Assembly (NCBI GenBank): GCA_963718745.1 | Contig: OY970370.1 | Span: 1,612,001 to 1,676,000, forward strand | Reading direction: 5' to 3' | Origin: Fermentibacter sp963718745 [NCBI: Candidatus Fermentibacterota bacterium] | Lineage (GTDB): Bacteria > Fermentibacterota > Fermentibacteria > Fermentibacterales | Length of the DNA stretch: 64,000 bases | Shown: in pieces, positions 42,758 to 52,390 of the stretch | Position numbering within the stretch: position 1 is the stretch's first letter | How the letters are laid out: each line of letters opens with the position of its first letter | The notes under the pieces: generated by a model | The model's input: the letters and a program-made list of their open reading frames with translations, nothing else | Databases searched by the model: none | Told to the model about the DNA's origin: nothing | Made by a program: the position numbers and the translations under genes

Positions 42758-43541
42758 TTGAACAGACCGGACAGACTGCCGCGCAGTTTCGGAAGGATAT
42801 GGGAGCTGCTATCGGCGGCGGACGGGGAGACCCGCTCGAGGAGGAGCCTGGCCGCGAGGATGCAGATCTCCACTCACACACTCCAGCGCATCCTGAAGGA
42901 AGGCGACGTCCCGGACCTCGCGCAGCCCCAGTCGGCCTACATCAGGGGCTCCTGGGTCAGGACGATCACGAGGATCGCATGCGGACTGGGCATCGATGCC
43001 GTGGAGCTGGTGCGTTCGACGGGAACGGTGATCGACCCTCGGACGGCCGGCATGATCGAGTCCGAGCGCGTGCGGTTCCGCGGCACGGAGAGGTCCCGCG
43101 GGGGAGACGCCGGAAGACAGGAGCTGCGATCTCGCCGGGTTCATCCTCTCGCTTCTCTCACCCGGTGCGAATGCCGGGCGGGACGGGGATGCAGCGCGGA
43201 CAAGGCTGCAGGAGTCGATCGAAGACTATCTGGTGGCCTCGGGAGTGACTCCTCCCGGGATGGCGGGCGGTGAGGACCTGGCTGCCGGGACGTTCTGCCG
43301 TTCCTGCATGACTTCACTGAGCAGCGGGCACAGCAGGGGCGCCTCGGATGCCTACTGCCGCTGGTGCTCGGACGCCTCGGGGAACCTGAAGCCGGCAGGA
43401 GAGGTGAGGGAGGTCCTGACGAACTGGTTCATGCAGTGGCAGAAGGGCATCTCCAGGGACGAGGCTTCCAGGAGGGTGCGCCACTACATGCTCGCGATGC
43501 CCGCCTGGTCTGATCTGGAGAGGGATCCCGCGAACCGCTGA
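42758..43541 (+). pseudogene. Helix-turn-helix plus zinc-ribbon regulator, one frameshift
   Basis: TTG 42758 follows GGGAGG. The first frame reads an HTH (FGRIWELLSAADGETRSRRSLAARMQISTHTLQRILKEGDVP...VRTITRIACGLGIDAVELVR). After about 43100-43118 the continuing sequence is in another frame: LAGFILSLLSPGANAGRDGDAARTRLQESIEDYLVASG, then a zinc ribbon (FCRSCMTSLSSGHSRG...YCRWCSD) and a helical tail. The second part has no good start of its own, so a single gene with an indel is most likely. It is a candidate for the protein that binds the GTTGCTGGAAAC sites. Confidence 0.65.
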
Positions 43542-43643
43542 GATCCACCCGGCTCCCGCCGCATCATCCCGATCGATCAGATCCGGGTTGTCACGACCGA
43601 CAAGTCGGGGTCCCCTGCGGGACTCCTTCCTGGTCTGCCTCCG

Positions 43644-44507
43644 TCAGGTCCCGGCGATCTGGAGGCTGGGCCGGGAGTCCAGGATGACCGAGGGGTCCTC
43701 GAGGGGCTTCTGCAGCACGAACCGCGAGTAGATCCGCGATCCGTTCCGCATCGTCTCGTTGAAGGTGTGCGTGCCCTGCATTCCGGCAAACTCGTTGAAC
43801 ATGTGCCGCAGGACGGGTGGGACGACCCTGGTTATGAGCTCCTTCTTCCTGTCGTTGTCGAGCTCGAGGGCCTTCAGAACGTTGATGCTGATGTCCTCCT
43901 CCTCCACCAGGGACAGCCCGCATTCCTCGAACAGCAGGCGCAGCTTCGGGAGCTGCTTCGGGGAGTGGTAGTCGGTATAGAGGAAATGGCCACCCGGTTT
44001 CAGTATCCTGGCCACGCCCTCGAGGAACGCCTTCATCGACGGATAGCAGTGGGATGACTCGACGTTGATCACTGCGTCGAACTCGCCCGAAGGGAACTGC
44101 ATGTCCCCGGCGTCCCCCCTGACGAAGGAGAGGCCGTCGGTGCGATACTTCGCCGAGCAGAACTCTATCCCCTTGGGGGAGAAGTCCATCCCGGTCATGG
44201 ATCCGGGCTTGAGATAGCGCTTCACGTAGTTCGCTCCGCCGCCGCGGCCGCAGCCGATCTCGAGTACCTTCCTGCCGGTCAGGTCGACTGCTCCGGCAAC
44301 CCGGTCGTAGAGCTGGATGCAGTACCGGTTCGGCTCGTCCCCCGGATCGAGCTCGATCCGGTCGGCCTCGTCGAGCCCGGCCCAGCCGTAGTTCATGAAG
44401 ATCATGTCCTCGCCGCGATCGATGCGAGTCATCTGGTCGTACCATCTCCGGATTATCGGAGCCTGCAGCCTCTGAAGGCTGCTGTAGATGAACCCTGCGA
44501 ACGTCAT
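43644..44507 (-). CDS. SAM-dependent methyltransferase (class I)
   Basis: This 287-residue protein has the Rossmann motif KVLEIGCGRGGGANYV, then MTGMDFSPKGIEFCSAKY, DAVINVESSHCYP and ILKPGGHFLYTDY. The layout resembles lipid or polyketide O-methyltransferases of the type 11 group, with an extra N-terminal helix (SSLQRLQAPIIRRWYDQMT). The acceptor is unknown. ATG 44507 is chosen because GGAG lies seven bases before it; ATG 44513 is too close to that site. Confidence 0.88.
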   Translation of the reverse strand: MTFAGFIYSSLQRLQAPIIRRWYDQMTRIDRGEDMIFMNYGWAGLDEADRIELDPGDEPNRYCIQLYDRVAGAVDLTGRKVLEIGCGRGGGANYVKRYLKPGSMTGMDFSPKGIEFCSAKYRTDGLSFVRGDAGDMQFPSGEFDAVINVESSHCYPSMKAFLEGVARILKPGGHFLYTDYHSPKQLPKLRLLFEECGLSLVEEEDISINVLKALELDNDRKKELITRVVPPVLRHMFNEFAGMQGTHTFNETMRNGSRIYSRFVLQKPLEDPSVILDSRPSLQIAGT

Positions 44508-44569
44508 ATGCATGCTCCGAAATCGATCGCGTGAGGGTGGATTTGAAATGGAAATGCAATTACAACAAT

Positions 44570-44598
44570 AATATAAGCCACGAGGAAATACCCCGCAA
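44570..44598 (-). promoter_or_regulatory. Possible methyltransferase promoter
   Basis: TTGCGG (44593-44598), 17 bp, TATATT (44570-44575) on the minus strand in an AT-rich patch 60 bases before the start codon. The -35 match is weak. Confidence 0.4.
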
Positions 44599-44796
44599 GC
44601 CCGGCCCGGCCATGCGGGTTCTCCTGCACCTGATAGCCATTCCTGTCCTCGGTGGTTCCCGCGCCCTTCCGCGTGACCGGCCCCGCGTGGAGATCCCGGC
44701 CGCATCCAGGATCCGGGCGTGAGGGATCGGCTGCCGGGACCCCCGTACTCGGATGCGGGTACCCGGGAGGCCGCAGGGTTGTATCTTCGACGGAGC

Positions 44797-46548
44797 ATGA
44801 GAAGCATCGAACTGCCGCTTTCGTTCGTGAAGCCCTACTGGAGGCGGTCACTCGCGGCGCTCCTGCTCCTGGCCGCTCTCGTCGCGATGGACCTGGCCAT
44901 ACCCAGGCTCATCCAGAGGCTCATCGACCGGGGCATAGCGGGAGGCGACCAGGGCGAGGTGATCCGCACCGGGCTGCTGATGCTCTTCCTCTCGGTCGCC
45001 GGGACGCTGTTCGCCGTAGGCAACAACGTGCTCTCGGTCAGGGTCGGCGAGAGCGTGGCCCGGGACATGCGGCGTGCCGTGTTCACGAAGATCCAGTCCC
45101 TCTCGTTCGCCGAGCTGGACCGCATGAAGACCGGCCAGCTGATGGTCCGTCTCACCAGCGACTCCGCCGCACTGCAGAGGCTCACGCAGATATCCCTCCG
45201 CATCGGCACACGTGCGCCGCTGATGATGATAGGCAGCCTCTTCCTGATGATAAGGACGAGCCCCGGCCTGGCCGTCTCCATGCTCCCCCTGCTGCTCGTG
45301 ACCTCCGCCGTCATAGTCTTCTTCGTCCCCAGGATGGAGCCGCTCTACCGCGCGGTCCAGGCCCGGCTGGACAGGTTGAACACCGTGCTGCACGAGAACA
45401 TCGCAGGCGTCCGCCTGGTGAGGGCGTACGTCAGGAGCGACCTCGAGGACGGGCGTTTCGACGAAGCCAACACTGCCTTCGCAGGAGACTCCACCAGGGT
45501 GATGAAGTTCATGGCCGTCATGACGCCGCTTCTGACGATGCTCGTGAACACCGGGATCGTGGCGGTCGTCTGGGCCGGCGGGATGGAGACAATCCGGGGC
45601 GGCATGACGACGGGGCAGCTCGTGGCGTTCGGCAACTATCTCCTCAGCACCATGACGCCGCTCGTGATGATGACCAACCTCGCGAGCGTCTGGGCGAACG
45701 GCCTCGCCTCCTCCCGCAGGCTGCTCGAGGTGCTGGAATCGGAATCGTCCGTGACGGAGAAGCCCGGCGCCCTGCCGGTGCATCCGGGCACGCCCGGCCG
45801 CGTGTCGTTCGAGGGAGTCTCCTTCCGGTACCCCGGAAGCGGGGCGGACGTCATCACAGGCGTAGACCTGGAGATCGAACCCGGCCGCGTCACCGCCTTC
45901 CTCGGCGCCACAGGCGCAGGCAAGACCTCCATCGTGAACCTGATCCCGAGGTTCTACGACCCCACGGGCGGCAGGATACTCCTCGACGGCACGGACCTCC
46001 GGGACCTCCGGCTCCCGGACCTGCGAAGGGCCGTAGCCGTGGTGCCCCAGGAGTCGGTCCTCTTCTCCGGCACCGTGAGGGACAACGTCGTGTTCGGGAG
46101 GCCCGGGGCGACGGACGGGGAGGCCCGTGAGGCAGCCATCACGGCCGACGCGCTGGACTTCATCCTCGCGCTCCCGCGTGGCTGGGAGACCAGGGTCGAG
46201 GAGCGCGGAGTGAACCTCTCCGGAGGACAGAAGCAGAGGATCGCTATAGCCCGGGCCGTCCTCCTGCGGCCGAGGGTGCTGATACTCGACGACAGCACGA
46301 GCTCGGTCGACGTCGAGACGGAGACCAGGATCCACGCCGCGCTGGCCTCCGCCCTGCCCGGATGCACGAGGATCCTGGTGGCACAGCGGATCAGCACGGT
46401 GCTCGAGGCGGACCGGATCGTGGTCCTCGACGGCGGCCGCGCCTGCGCCTCCGGAACCCATTCCGTGCTGCTCCGGGAGAGCCCGGTCTACAGGGAGATC
46501 TTCGAGTCGCAGCTGGGGGACCCTGCTTCGGAAGGCGGCGGCTCGTGA
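44797..46548 (+). CDS. ABC exporter half-transporter with degenerate ATP site
   Basis: This 583-residue protein has a six-helix membrane domain (~1-310) and a nucleotide-binding domain: Walker A GATGAGKT, signature LSGGQ, Walker B VLILDDSTSSVD. The catalytic glutamate after Walker B is replaced by aspartate (DDS) and the H-loop histidine by glutamine (VAQRIST). That is the pattern of the non-catalytic half of heterodimeric multidrug exporters such as TM287/288 or BmrCD. It overlaps the next gene by GTGA. ATG 44797 has a poor binding site; GTG 44719 is an alternative. Confidence 0.9.
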   Translation: MRSIELPLSFVKPYWRRSLAALLLLAALVAMDLAIPRLIQRLIDRGIAGGDQGEVIRTGLLMLFLSVAGTLFAVGNNVLSVRVGESVARDMRRAVFTKIQSLSFAELDRMKTGQLMVRLTSDSAALQRLTQISLRIGTRAPLMMIGSLFLMIRTSPGLAVSMLPLLLVTSAVIVFFVPRMEPLYRAVQARLDRLNTVLHENIAGVRLVRAYVRSDLEDGRFDEANTAFAGDSTRVMKFMAVMTPLLTMLVNTGIVAVVWAGGMETIRGGMTTGQLVAFGNYLLSTMTPLVMMTNLASVWANGLASSRRLLEVLESESSVTEKPGALPVHPGTPGRVSFEGVSFRYPGSGADVITGVDLEIEPGRVTAFLGATGAGKTSIVNLIPRFYDPTGGRILLDGTDLRDLRLPDLRRAVAVVPQESVLFSGTVRDNVVFGRPGATDGEAREAAITADALDFILALPRGWETRVEERGVNLSGGQKQRIAIARAVLLRPRVLILDDSTSSVDVETETRIHAALASALPGCTRILVAQRISTVLEADRIVVLDGGRACASGTHSVLLRESPVYREIFESQLGDPASEGGGS

Positions 46549-48374
46549 GCGGAGGCCCCCGGGAGTACGGGATGCCGGACGCGAGGTCGATGATGAGGCC
46601 CAGGAGGCCGGCGATGGTGGGCCGCATCGAGGAGGCGCGCAACCCCCGCGGGGCGCTCGTCCGTCTTGCGGCCTACCTGCGCCCCTTCCGGGGCTCGCTG
46701 CTCCTCGTGGCGCTGTTCGTGATCGGCTACACGTCGGCGGGCCTCGCCGGACCCTGGCTGATGGGCGTGGCGATCGACAAATACGTCATCCCGCAGAGAC
46801 CCGACGGGCTGCCGCTGATCGCACTGATCATGCTCGCCTCCTATCTGGTCTCGAGCCTGCTCCACGCATCGGCAGACCGGCTGATGGCCTCGATATCGCA
46901 GAAATCCCTGATGCTGCTGCGCAGGGAACTCTTCTCCAGATTGCAGGAACTGCCGATCGCCTTCTTCGACAGGACTCCGGCCGGCGAGCTGATGAGCAGG
47001 CTCACGAACGACATAGACGCCATCAACCAGGCGGTGTCGCAGAACGTGACCGCACTCCTGGCCAGCATCCTCTCGCTCGGAGGAATACTGACGGCCATGT
47101 TCCTGCTCGACGTCCCGCTGACACTCGCCGCGCTCGCCGTCATCCCGGTGATGGTCCTCTTCACCGGATTCGTCGCGAGGTACACCCGGCGCGGGTTCAG
47201 GGATCTGCAGAAGCACCTGGGCGGCATGAACGGGATGATGGAGGAGGCGATAGGCGGCCAGAGGATAATCACGGCCTTCGGGCGGAACGGGACCGTGACG
47301 GAGGAGTTCGACCGCGTGAACGGGGAGGTGTTCCGGTCCGGCGTCTCCGCCAACAGCTACGCCCTCCTGCTCATGCCGGTGACCAACGCGCTCGGGAACG
47401 TCTTCATCGTGGTCATGGCCGGTTTCGGGAGCTGGCTCGCCCTCCGGGACCTCGTGACAGTTGGCGTGATCGCTACGTTCGTCACCTACGGGCGGAACTT
47501 CGTCCAGCCCCTACGCCAGCTCGCCAACATGTACAACTCGATCCAGGCCGCACTCGCGGGGGCCGAGAGGATCTTCGAGGTCATCGACACGCCGTCCGAG
47601 CCCGGCGTGAAGGGCGGGGGCTGGTCGGGAGCGGTCGAGGGCGAGGTCGAGTTCGAGGATGTGGGGTTCTCTTACGTTCCGGGCACCCCGGTGGTCTCTG
47701 ATGTCTCCTTCCGGGCGGAGAGGGGGCGCACCGTCGCCCTGGTCGGTCCCACCGGAGCGGGCAAGACGACCGTCATCAACCTGCTGACCAGATTCTACGA
47801 GACTGGCTCGGGCAGGATAACGATGGACGGGCGGGACATAAGGGACATCGACCTGGACTGCCTCAGGGGAGGCCTCGGGCTTGTCCTGCAGGACACCTTC
47901 CTGTTCGCGGACACAGTCATGGAGAACATACGCTTCGGTCGACCCGGGGCGTCGGACGAGGACTGCATTACCGCCGCGGGAATGGCCGAGGCGGACCACT
48001 TCATAAGGCAGCTCCCGGAGGGGTATGCGACCGACCTCTCGGAGCGGGCGGGCAACCTGAGCCAGGGGCAGCGCCAGCTCCTGTCGATAGCGCGGGCTAT
48101 TCTGGCCGACCCGGCGGTGCTGATACTCGACGAGGCCACGAGCAGCGTGGACACGAGGACCGAGAAGCGGATCCAGGACGCGCTGTCGAGGCTGAGGAAG
48201 GGCCGGACCAGCATCGTGATCGCCCATCGACTGAGGACCATCCGCGATGCGGACATGGTGCTGGTGATCGACGGCGGGCGCATCGTCGAGAGGGGAAGGC
48301 ACTCGGAGCTGCTCGCGCGGAGGGGGTTCTACCACTCCCTCTATTCCGCCCAGTTCAAGGGCGTCGAGCTCTGA
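46545..48374 (+). CDS. ABC exporter half-transporter with canonical ATP site
   Basis: This 609-residue partner has a membrane domain (~45-345) and a full catalytic set: Walker A GPTGAGKT, signature LSQGQ, Walker B LILDEATSSVD, H-loop VIAHRLRT. GTG 46545 overlaps the stop of the first half (GTGA), so both are made in equal amounts. Together they should form a heterodimeric exporter of drugs or lipids. ATG 46572 is another possible start. Confidence 0.92.
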   Translation: MSGGPREYGMPDARSMMRPRRPAMVGRIEEARNPRGALVRLAAYLRPFRGSLLLVALFVIGYTSAGLAGPWLMGVAIDKYVIPQRPDGLPLIALIMLASYLVSSLLHASADRLMASISQKSLMLLRRELFSRLQELPIAFFDRTPAGELMSRLTNDIDAINQAVSQNVTALLASILSLGGILTAMFLLDVPLTLAALAVIPVMVLFTGFVARYTRRGFRDLQKHLGGMNGMMEEAIGGQRIITAFGRNGTVTEEFDRVNGEVFRSGVSANSYALLLMPVTNALGNVFIVVMAGFGSWLALRDLVTVGVIATFVTYGRNFVQPLRQLANMYNSIQAALAGAERIFEVIDTPSEPGVKGGGWSGAVEGEVEFEDVGFSYVPGTPVVSDVSFRAERGRTVALVGPTGAGKTTVINLLTRFYETGSGRITMDGRDIRDIDLDCLRGGLGLVLQDTFLFADTVMENIRFGRPGASDEDCITAAGMAEADHFIRQLPEGYATDLSERAGNLSQGQRQLLSIARAILADPAVLILDEATSSVDTRTEKRIQDALSRLRKGRTSIVIAHRLRTIRDADMVLVIDGGRIVERGRHSELLARRGFYHSLYSAQFKGVEL

Positions 48375-48466
48375 TCCACCCCCTGCCGGAATAGGCAGGT
48401 CCGGCGGCTGTAGAACATTCGTCGGCATCAGTTGTGTGCCTTGCCCCAAGTAGAAAGGATCCGAAG

Positions 48467-49192
48467 ATGAGCCCCAGGACCATGATGTGCCTGATTGCCG
48501 CCCTCCCGCTGCTCGCAGGCGCCTGCGGCGATCCGGAACAGCCGGCCGCCGCCGGGCAGATCTCGGTCACGGGATCCGGGCTGGCCAAGGCCGAACCGGA
48601 CATCGCATTGATCTCGTTCGGCGTGGACGTGACGGCCTCCGATCCAGCGGAAGCTGTCTCGCAGGCCGGCTCCATGATCAACTCCGCCGCCGCAGCCGTT
48701 CTCGCCGCGGGCATCTCCGCGGATGACATGAGCACGCAGAGCTACAGCCTCTGGATCGAGGACGTCTACGATCCCGTGACCTACCAGTACACCGGCGAGA
48801 AGATCTACCACGTGTCCCAGTACGAGACGCTCGTCGTACGCGATCTTGCGACCGTCGGCGGAGTCCTGTCGACTCTGGTCGGTGCCGGCGTGAACACGAT
48901 CAGCGGCGTCAGCTTCCAGATCGAGGACCAGTCCTCGCTCTACGACGGAGCCAGGCAGGCCGCCCTGGAGGATGCCGTGCGCCGTGCGGAGAGCATCGCC
49001 GAAGGCCTGGGGGTCACCCTGGGAGATGCGATCTACGTATCCGAGTACGGCGGAGGCTACACCGAGTTCGACCAGACCATGGCGAGCGGCGAGACTTATG
49101 CAGCATACGCAGATTTCTCCTCGGTGCCGACGATGACTCCGGGTACCTATTCCGTGTCTGCCAGCGTCACGGTCACGTTCGCCATCGAGTAG
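48467..49192 (+). CDS. SIMPL-domain (DUF541) lipoprotein
   Basis: This 241-residue protein has a lipoprotein signal ending LLAGACG and the SIMPL/DUF541 pattern: QISVTGSGLAKAEPDIALISFGVDV, ISADDMSTQSYSLWIEDVYD, YHVSQYETLVVRDLATVGGVLSTLVGAGVNTISGVSFQIED, AALEDAVRRAESIAEGLGV. Family members (BP26-like) form periplasmic or envelope channels or assist stress responses. ATG 48467 follows AAAGGA. Confidence 0.9.
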   Translation: MSPRTMMCLIAALPLLAGACGDPEQPAAAGQISVTGSGLAKAEPDIALISFGVDVTASDPAEAVSQAGSMINSAAAAVLAAGISADDMSTQSYSLWIEDVYDPVTYQYTGEKIYHVSQYETLVVRDLATVGGVLSTLVGAGVNTISGVSFQIEDQSSLYDGARQAALEDAVRRAESIAEGLGVTLGDAIYVSEYGGGYTEFDQTMASGETYAAYADFSSVPTMTPGTYSVSASVTVTFAIE

Positions 49193-49215
49193 ATTCCTGG
49201 TCGGGGAACCCTCGC

Positions 49216-49247
49216 GGGGCGGCTCTGCGGACATCGCGCGCCGCCCC
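49216..49247. terminator. Hairpin after the SIMPL gene
   Basis: Perfect 8-bp arms GGGGCGGC (49216-49223) and GCCGCCCC (49240-49247), about 24 bases past the stop codon. No T-tract. Confidence 0.45.
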
Positions 49248-49282
49248 GGCAGTATCAGGCCCGCCAAATGGATTGGGGAGCG

Positions 49283-49867
49283 ATGAACACGATAGGGCTT
49301 CTGCTTGCGGTCTTCATGTCACAGGGTTGAGGCGGGTCGGTCTGTGCCGGGTCGGCATGGAAGAATGTCTGTTCGGGCGAGTACGCCTCTGTCTGGGTGG
49401 AGAACGGCGTGCTGTACGAGATGGAGGGCAGCAGCTTCTTCTTCGTGCACATGCAGGTTAGGAACGAATCGGATCGCGGGATCGGGATGGACCTCGGTGA
49501 GGACGCCGGGAGGATCGGCCCGATCCAGTACGCCTCCCTCGATACTCCCGTGATGCAGGTCATAGACATCATAGCGCCGGTTCCGCCCGAGGCGTCGGAC
49601 TCCCTCGCGAGCCTGGCGACGGCCGCCTTCGACCGGGGAGAGCTCACGATCATCCCACCCGGGGGCGCGGCGGACTACTACGCGGACTTCAATGCGGGAG
49701 GACGGGCCGACATAGACGCACTCGACGCCCGCTGGCTGATGATCGCCTACGGCGGCTGGCTGGTCGCGACCGATGGCGGGGCAGCCGAGGTGCTGGCACC
49801 GGTGGACGGCTTCATCTACATCCCGGCCAGGTTCCCGGTCACATGGGCGGCGGTCGCGCCGGACTGA
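49283..49867 (+). pseudogene. Secreted protein gene with an in-frame TGA after the signal peptide
   Basis: ATG 49283 sits behind GGGGAG and reads MNTIGLLLAVFMSQG, then TGA at 49328-49330, then in the same frame GGSVCAGSAWKNVCSGEYASVWVENGVLYEMEGSSFFFVHMQVRN-like sequence to 49867. The downstream part is a good beta-rich protein of about 180 residues without known family. Either a nonsense mutation (or base error) inactivates it, or translation begins at GTG 49397 and makes an unexported protein. Confidence 0.55.
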
Positions 49868-49879
49868 ACTACGGGTTCC

Positions 49880-52132
49880 TCACCTGAGGACGACGAACCT
49901 CGCACTCGCGGCCCGTCCGCCTTCGCGGACCAGGACGACGTAGACGCCCGAAGGGGCTTCCGAGTCCCAGACGGCCTGTGATACGGCGGAGGCCGTGGTG
50001 CCGTGGACCAGCCTGCCGGCCTGGTCGAAAACCCTCACGTCTGCCGTGCCCTCTCCCAGGCCCTCTATCGTGAAGGTCACGACTCCCGCGCACGGGGATG
50101 GGCCGGCGAATACCGTGAGCGACTGTCCGGATTGGGAACCGGCTCCCTCGAGCCCCAGCGCGTCGCTCGACAGCTCCACCACGCCGAATCCCCGAAGACC
50201 CGCGAACAGCTGGGTGTCCGACGACCCGTAGGCGACGTCCCAGACGCACCTGGACTCGATCCCCCCGTCCAGGGGCTGCCACGAGTCCCCGCCGTCCGGG
50301 CTCCACCTGACACCTGCCGTGTTGGTGCCTGCGAAGACGTTCTGGTTCCTGCTGCCCAGGACCGACCAGATGAGCCCGCTGGAGCCGGGGCACTGGCTCC
50401 ACGTCACCCCGTAGTCGAGTGAACGATAGACCCCTGCATCCGTCCCGCAGTAGGCGGTGCCCTCGTCCCAGCGGTAGGAAAGGCAGGGCATGTAGCTTCC
50501 GGAGATGCCCGAACCGGCGGAGTAGGTCGCTCCTCCGTCATCCGAGCGGTAGACGCTGGTTCCGAGCTGCTGGAAGGAGACCAGCACGCGCAGCCCGCCC
50601 ACAGGCGTCTCTGCGAGCTCGACCACGGGGTACAGAGCAGCGGGGAGCCCCGACGGGGACAACCAGTTAGCCCCTCCGTCGATGGTGTACCGGACGCCGC
50701 CCGTGGCCGTGCCGGCCCAAGCGCGGTCGGGGTCTTCGGGATCGAAGGCCACGGAGGTCACCTGGGTGCCTGAGAGCCCGGCCGCGTACCAGTTCCAGCC
50801 CCAGTCGTCCGACCGGAACACGCCGCTGCCTGTCGCGGCGTAGACCGCAGGCCCCTGGTACTGGTCGCTGGACTCCGGCCAGATGTCGTAGATCGTCCAG
50901 TTCGCGAGCCCGCCCGCATACATGAACCAGGTCGCCCCGCCGTCGATGCTGCGCCACAGCCCGTGCGCCTCCCCGCCTGCCAGGAGCGTACCCTCTATCT
51001 GCAGGAAGGAGACGGCGTGGATGAAGCAATTCGATATGCCCTGCTGGGATATGACATAGGTGCCGCCGGACCCGCGCCGGTAGATCCCGCCGCTGTGGCC
51101 GGCCAGGTAGCCCGCCGATCCGGCGCACCCCGCCTGCCAGTATGAGGCCGTGATGCCCGCCTGGTTCAGCGTCCAGGAGGACCCTCCATTGCTGCTCTCG
51201 TAGACTCCGGAGCCTATCACCGGGGCGTACAGGCTCCCGTCGGCCCAGACCGCAGGGGCGTAGCTGGTGCCTGCCACGACCTGGCTCCAGGATGAGCCGT
51301 AGTTCGTGCTCATGTAGTATCCGCCGTCGCAGGTGGCGATGAGGATGTTCGAGCTGCCGCCGGGCGAGGAGAGAAGACCCCATCCCGAGCCGGCCGGGCC
51401 CACGGGGTTCCAGGTGAGCCCTGCGTCCAGGCTCCTGTAGACGGAGTTCGAGAGGCCGGACATCGCGACGAACATCGTGTCGGGGTGATCGATGCAGAAC
51501 CCGTAGCCCTTCATGTACCCCGTGCCGAGGCCGACCGTCGTCCAGGTCTGCCCGCCGTCCGCGGACCTCCGGATGCCCTGGTTCGAGGAGAGCCCGGCGA
51601 TGAGAATGTCCGGATCGGTCCAGTGGACTCCCGCCATGAGGACGTAGGCGCTCGACATCCCGCCGGGTACCTGGCTCCAGCTCTGCCCTTCGTCGGAGGA
51701 GAAGTAGAGCCCGGTCCTGGTGGAGGCGTAGAAGCCGCCGGGCTGACCCGAACCCGCGTTGCTCACACTGTTGACCTGCTTCGCCTGGAGGTCGGAAGCC
51801 ACCCAGTCGATCCCGCCGTTCGTGCTCCTCCACACGCCGCCGGCATCGGGGGCCATCGAGTAGCCGCATCCGGCAACCAGGACCCCGTCATCGAAGGGGA
51901 GGGCCGCGATGCCCTTCAGGTTGCCGCCCCACGGCCCGGATCCGGTCCATGTCCCCTCGCCGGAAACGGAGGGTGGAGGGGAGTCGGGCATGAAGCCCGG
52001 GAGCGGTCCGGGTCCGGAGGGAAGCACCGAGCCGGTCTCCGGATCGAGCACCACGCCTGCGTCGCCTGCGGACGCCGCGGGCTGGCCGGGCAGGATCAGG
52101 CTCATCATCACCGCAGCAAGAAGGAGCAGCAT
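49880..52132 (-). CDS. BNR/YCF48-like repeat exported protein with sorting tail
   Basis: This ~750-residue protein has a signal peptide (LLLLAAVMMSLILPGQPAASA) and about ten sialidase-type Asp-box repeats (STNGGIDW, SSDEGQSW, SADGGQTW, STNYGSSW, SIDGGATW, SDDGGATY, SPDGGDSW). These form one or two large beta-propellers. The tail (VFDQAGRLVHGT, APSGVYVVLV, ASARFVVLR) is of the Por/FlgD type. No catalytic sialidase residues are evident, so it is more likely a binding or structural surface protein. It converges with the gene ending at 49867. Confidence 0.85.
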   Translation of the reverse strand: MLLLLAAVMMSLILPGQPAASAGDAGVVLDPETGSVLPSGPGPLPGFMPDSPPPSVSGEGTWTGSGPWGGNLKGIAALPFDDGVLVAGCGYSMAPDAGGVWRSTNGGIDWVASDLQAKQVNSVSNAGSGQPGGFYASTRTGLYFSSDEGQSWSQVPGGMSSAYVLMAGVHWTDPDILIAGLSSNQGIRRSADGGQTWTTVGLGTGYMKGYGFCIDHPDTMFVAMSGLSNSVYRSLDAGLTWNPVGPAGSGWGLLSSPGGSSNILIATCDGGYYMSTNYGSSWSQVVAGTSYAPAVWADGSLYAPVIGSGVYESSNGGSSWTLNQAGITASYWQAGCAGSAGYLAGHSGGIYRRGSGGTYVISQQGISNCFIHAVSFLQIEGTLLAGGEAHGLWRSIDGGATWFMYAGGLANWTIYDIWPESSDQYQGPAVYAATGSGVFRSDDWGWNWYAAGLSGTQVTSVAFDPEDPDRAWAGTATGGVRYTIDGGANWLSPSGLPAALYPVVELAETPVGGLRVLVSFQQLGTSVYRSDDGGATYSAGSGISGSYMPCLSYRWDEGTAYCGTDAGVYRSLDYGVTWSQCPGSSGLIWSVLGSRNQNVFAGTNTAGVRWSPDGGDSWQPLDGGIESRCVWDVAYGSSDTQLFAGLRGFGVVELSSDALGLEGAGSQSGQSLTVFAGPSPCAGVVTFTIEGLGEGTADVRVFDQAGRLVHGTTASAVSQAVWDSEAPSGVYVVLVREGGRAASARFVVLR

Positions 52133-52390
52133 CTCGACCTCTCTCTCCCGCACCTGCGCGGGGCGCATCTCCGAGGAGGAGGCCCGGGGCCTCCGGGATC
52201 GTCTTTCTGATGATAAGGGCGGGCGGAGGCGGAGTCAGCGGCGTTCGAGAGGTTCGTTCCCCGGCAGGGCGCCGCGTCCCGCCGGACCCTGCCGCCGCAC
52301 CGGGCGGGAGAACTCCCTGACGATCCGACGGAGTGGCATACTCCTGACTTGGGTCCGCTGTCCCGAGGAACCATACACGGGGGGTCGGCA

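Noticed and set aside
44848-46461. Minus-strand open frame antisense to the first ABC gene
   Set aside because: The sense strand encodes a complete ABC exporter; the antisense reading lacks any motif and is a product of high GC.
49328-49330. Selenocysteine codon
   Set aside because: The TGA falls at the signal-peptide cleavage region, where a selenocysteine would have no use, and I see no convincing SECIS-type hairpin just after it.
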